Shown here piece by piece: positions 34,541 through 35,114 of a DNA stretch of 35,114 nt (position 1 is its first letter; each line of letters starts with the position of its first letter). This DNA is from Phormidium sp. FACHB-1136 (GTDB lineage: Bacteria > Cyanobacteriota > Cyanobacteriia > Phormidesmidales > Phormidesmidaceae): the NCBI RefSeq assembly GCF_014697375.1, contig NZ_JACJRS010000055.1, positions 1 to 35,114 on the forward strand, written 5' to 3'. The notes beneath the pieces were generated by a model. The model made no database searches. It had not been told where the DNA came from and was given only the letters and a program-made list of their open reading frames with translations. The translations under genes were made by a program, and so were the position numbers.

Positions 34541-34976
34541 TTAAGCGGCAATAGTTTCCGTGTGGTGCCAGTGGAGGATGCCGTTATGTTCGTCGCAAAT
34601 TACTAAGCCAAACCATTCTAGGCGTTCCAAGTTTTCGGTGATGGTATCGAGTTTTTTCTTAGTGTTTTTTCCGGTGAATTGGGCGGCAATTTGAGGCACT
34701 GTCCATTCTCCGCTGCTGGTGCGGAGCAAGTCTCGAATGGCGGCGAGTTGAGCTTTGGGCTGGGTGGGCCACTTGCGCTGTTCTACGGGTTCTACGATGG
34801 TTTCGGTTTCGGTGCCGATGCCGTCTAGGGTGGCTTGGACGGGCTGGGCTTGCTCTGGGGCTTGATACTCTGGCCGCAGCCAGATTGCGTTCTTCTTCGG
34901 CGCGTTGGGCGTTGAGGGCAACGAGGCGTTCGAGGATGAGGTCGTTGAGGTTGGCCTGTGGCCCCAGACCCTCGGC
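34541..34976 (-). pseudogene. C-terminal remnant of a DNA methyltransferase, frameshifted
   Basis: One minus-strand frame reads ANLNDLILERLVALNAQRAE; near 34890 the frame shifts and continues IWLRPEYQAPEQAQP, then a linker and a small helical tail (LAAIRDLLRTSSGEWTVPQI). The phrase ILERLVALNxxRAxEE followed by IRWLRPEYQ is, from memory, a typical tail of large Eco57I/PglX-type adenine-N6 methyltransferases in cyanobacteria. The catalytic part is absent; the 5' side ends at a copy of the intergenic repeat (34977 onward). Non-functional. Confidence 0.55.
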
Positions 34977-35010
34977 CCTCACCCCCGGCCCCTCTCCCAG
35001 GGCGGGCTAC
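34977..35010. repeat. partial copy of the 15537-15815 repeat end
   Basis: GGCCCTCACCCCCGGCCCCT (34977 on) matches GGCCCTCACCCCCAGCCCCT at the left end of the ppa-side element (19 of 20), and both continue CTCCCAGG. A GGGCTACT follows, as it does inside the first element. Confidence 0.75.
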
Positions 35011-35088
35011 TTAGGAACGTGGATTGAATAAGATGCAATCCTGAGGGCTGAGCTTCTATCCTAGAGAGGCGGCGAAAAGAACCGAGAG

Positions 35089-35114
35089 ATGACCACCCCC
35101 TACCCCACCTCCGT
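35089..35114 (+). CDS. possible start of a gene running off the right edge
   Basis: An ATG at 35089, preceded by GAGAG, opens MTTPYPTS before the window ends. Too short to identify. Confidence 0.2.

Noticed and set aside
1-35114. tRNA, rRNA, integrase with attachment sites, toxin-antitoxin pair or intact defence system
   Set aside because: None was visible by eye on either strand; a tRNAscan and profile search would be needed to exclude them formally.

Overview
This window looks like chromosomal DNA from a GC-rich cyanobacterium. The evidence is a photosystem I psaK gene, a pilB-pilT-pilC cluster with a cyanobacterial-style PilB, the dnaJ / TusA-like / rsgA overlap, intergenic palindromes of the cyanobacterial type, and starts with little or no Shine-Dalgarno sequence. 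A filamentous Leptolyngbya- or Nodosilinea-like lineage is a guess from general character only. Most genes are core housekeeping genes. I do not see an intact defence system, prophage, CRISPR array, rRNA or tRNA.

Layout. Positions 1-3317 hold the edge of an unknown minus-strand gene and ileS, which is followed by a clear intrinsic terminator. At 3651-8648, a small ArsR-type regulator converges on a minus-strand type IV pilus operon (pilB, pilT, pilC). At 9293-14883 is a plus-strand chaperone run (grpE, dnaK, dnaJ), with dnaJ overlapping a TusA-like gene that in turn overlaps rsgA, and then ppa. A repeat-rich gap follows. Positions 15857-17149 encode an orphan MalK/UgpC-type ABC ATPase with an unusual insertion. 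Next come a DUF4058 pseudogene, fabD and plsC. On the minus strand is a large cation/proton antiporter with two C-terminal USP-like domains. Then follow a MOSC protein, hisC, an unknown 187-residue protein, a GNAT acetyltransferase, a TonB-like proline-rich protein and a renalase-like flavoprotein.

From about 27.7 to 30.6 kb the region looks accessory. It has a small basic protein, a nested inverted-repeat element, an A/T-richer galE, the rotted 3' end of an ISAs1-like transposase, and a gene fragment whose sequence overlaps the 3' end of trpF. Beyond that are trpF, psaK, an M50 site-2 protease with CBS region, a YbjN-like protein, a rhomboid protease, and at the right edge a frameshifted, truncated DNA-methyltransferase remnant abutting another copy of the intergenic repeat.

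The points most worth checking are these: small tandem duplications of 11-16 bp recur across the window, and one of them exactly explains the DUF4058 frameshift; composite MITE-like elements; the trpF 3' end; a possible minus-strand small RNA at about 21.76-21.92 kb; and domain oddities in the ABC ATPase, PilB and the ArsR-type regulator. All calls come from reading the sequence; no database search was run.
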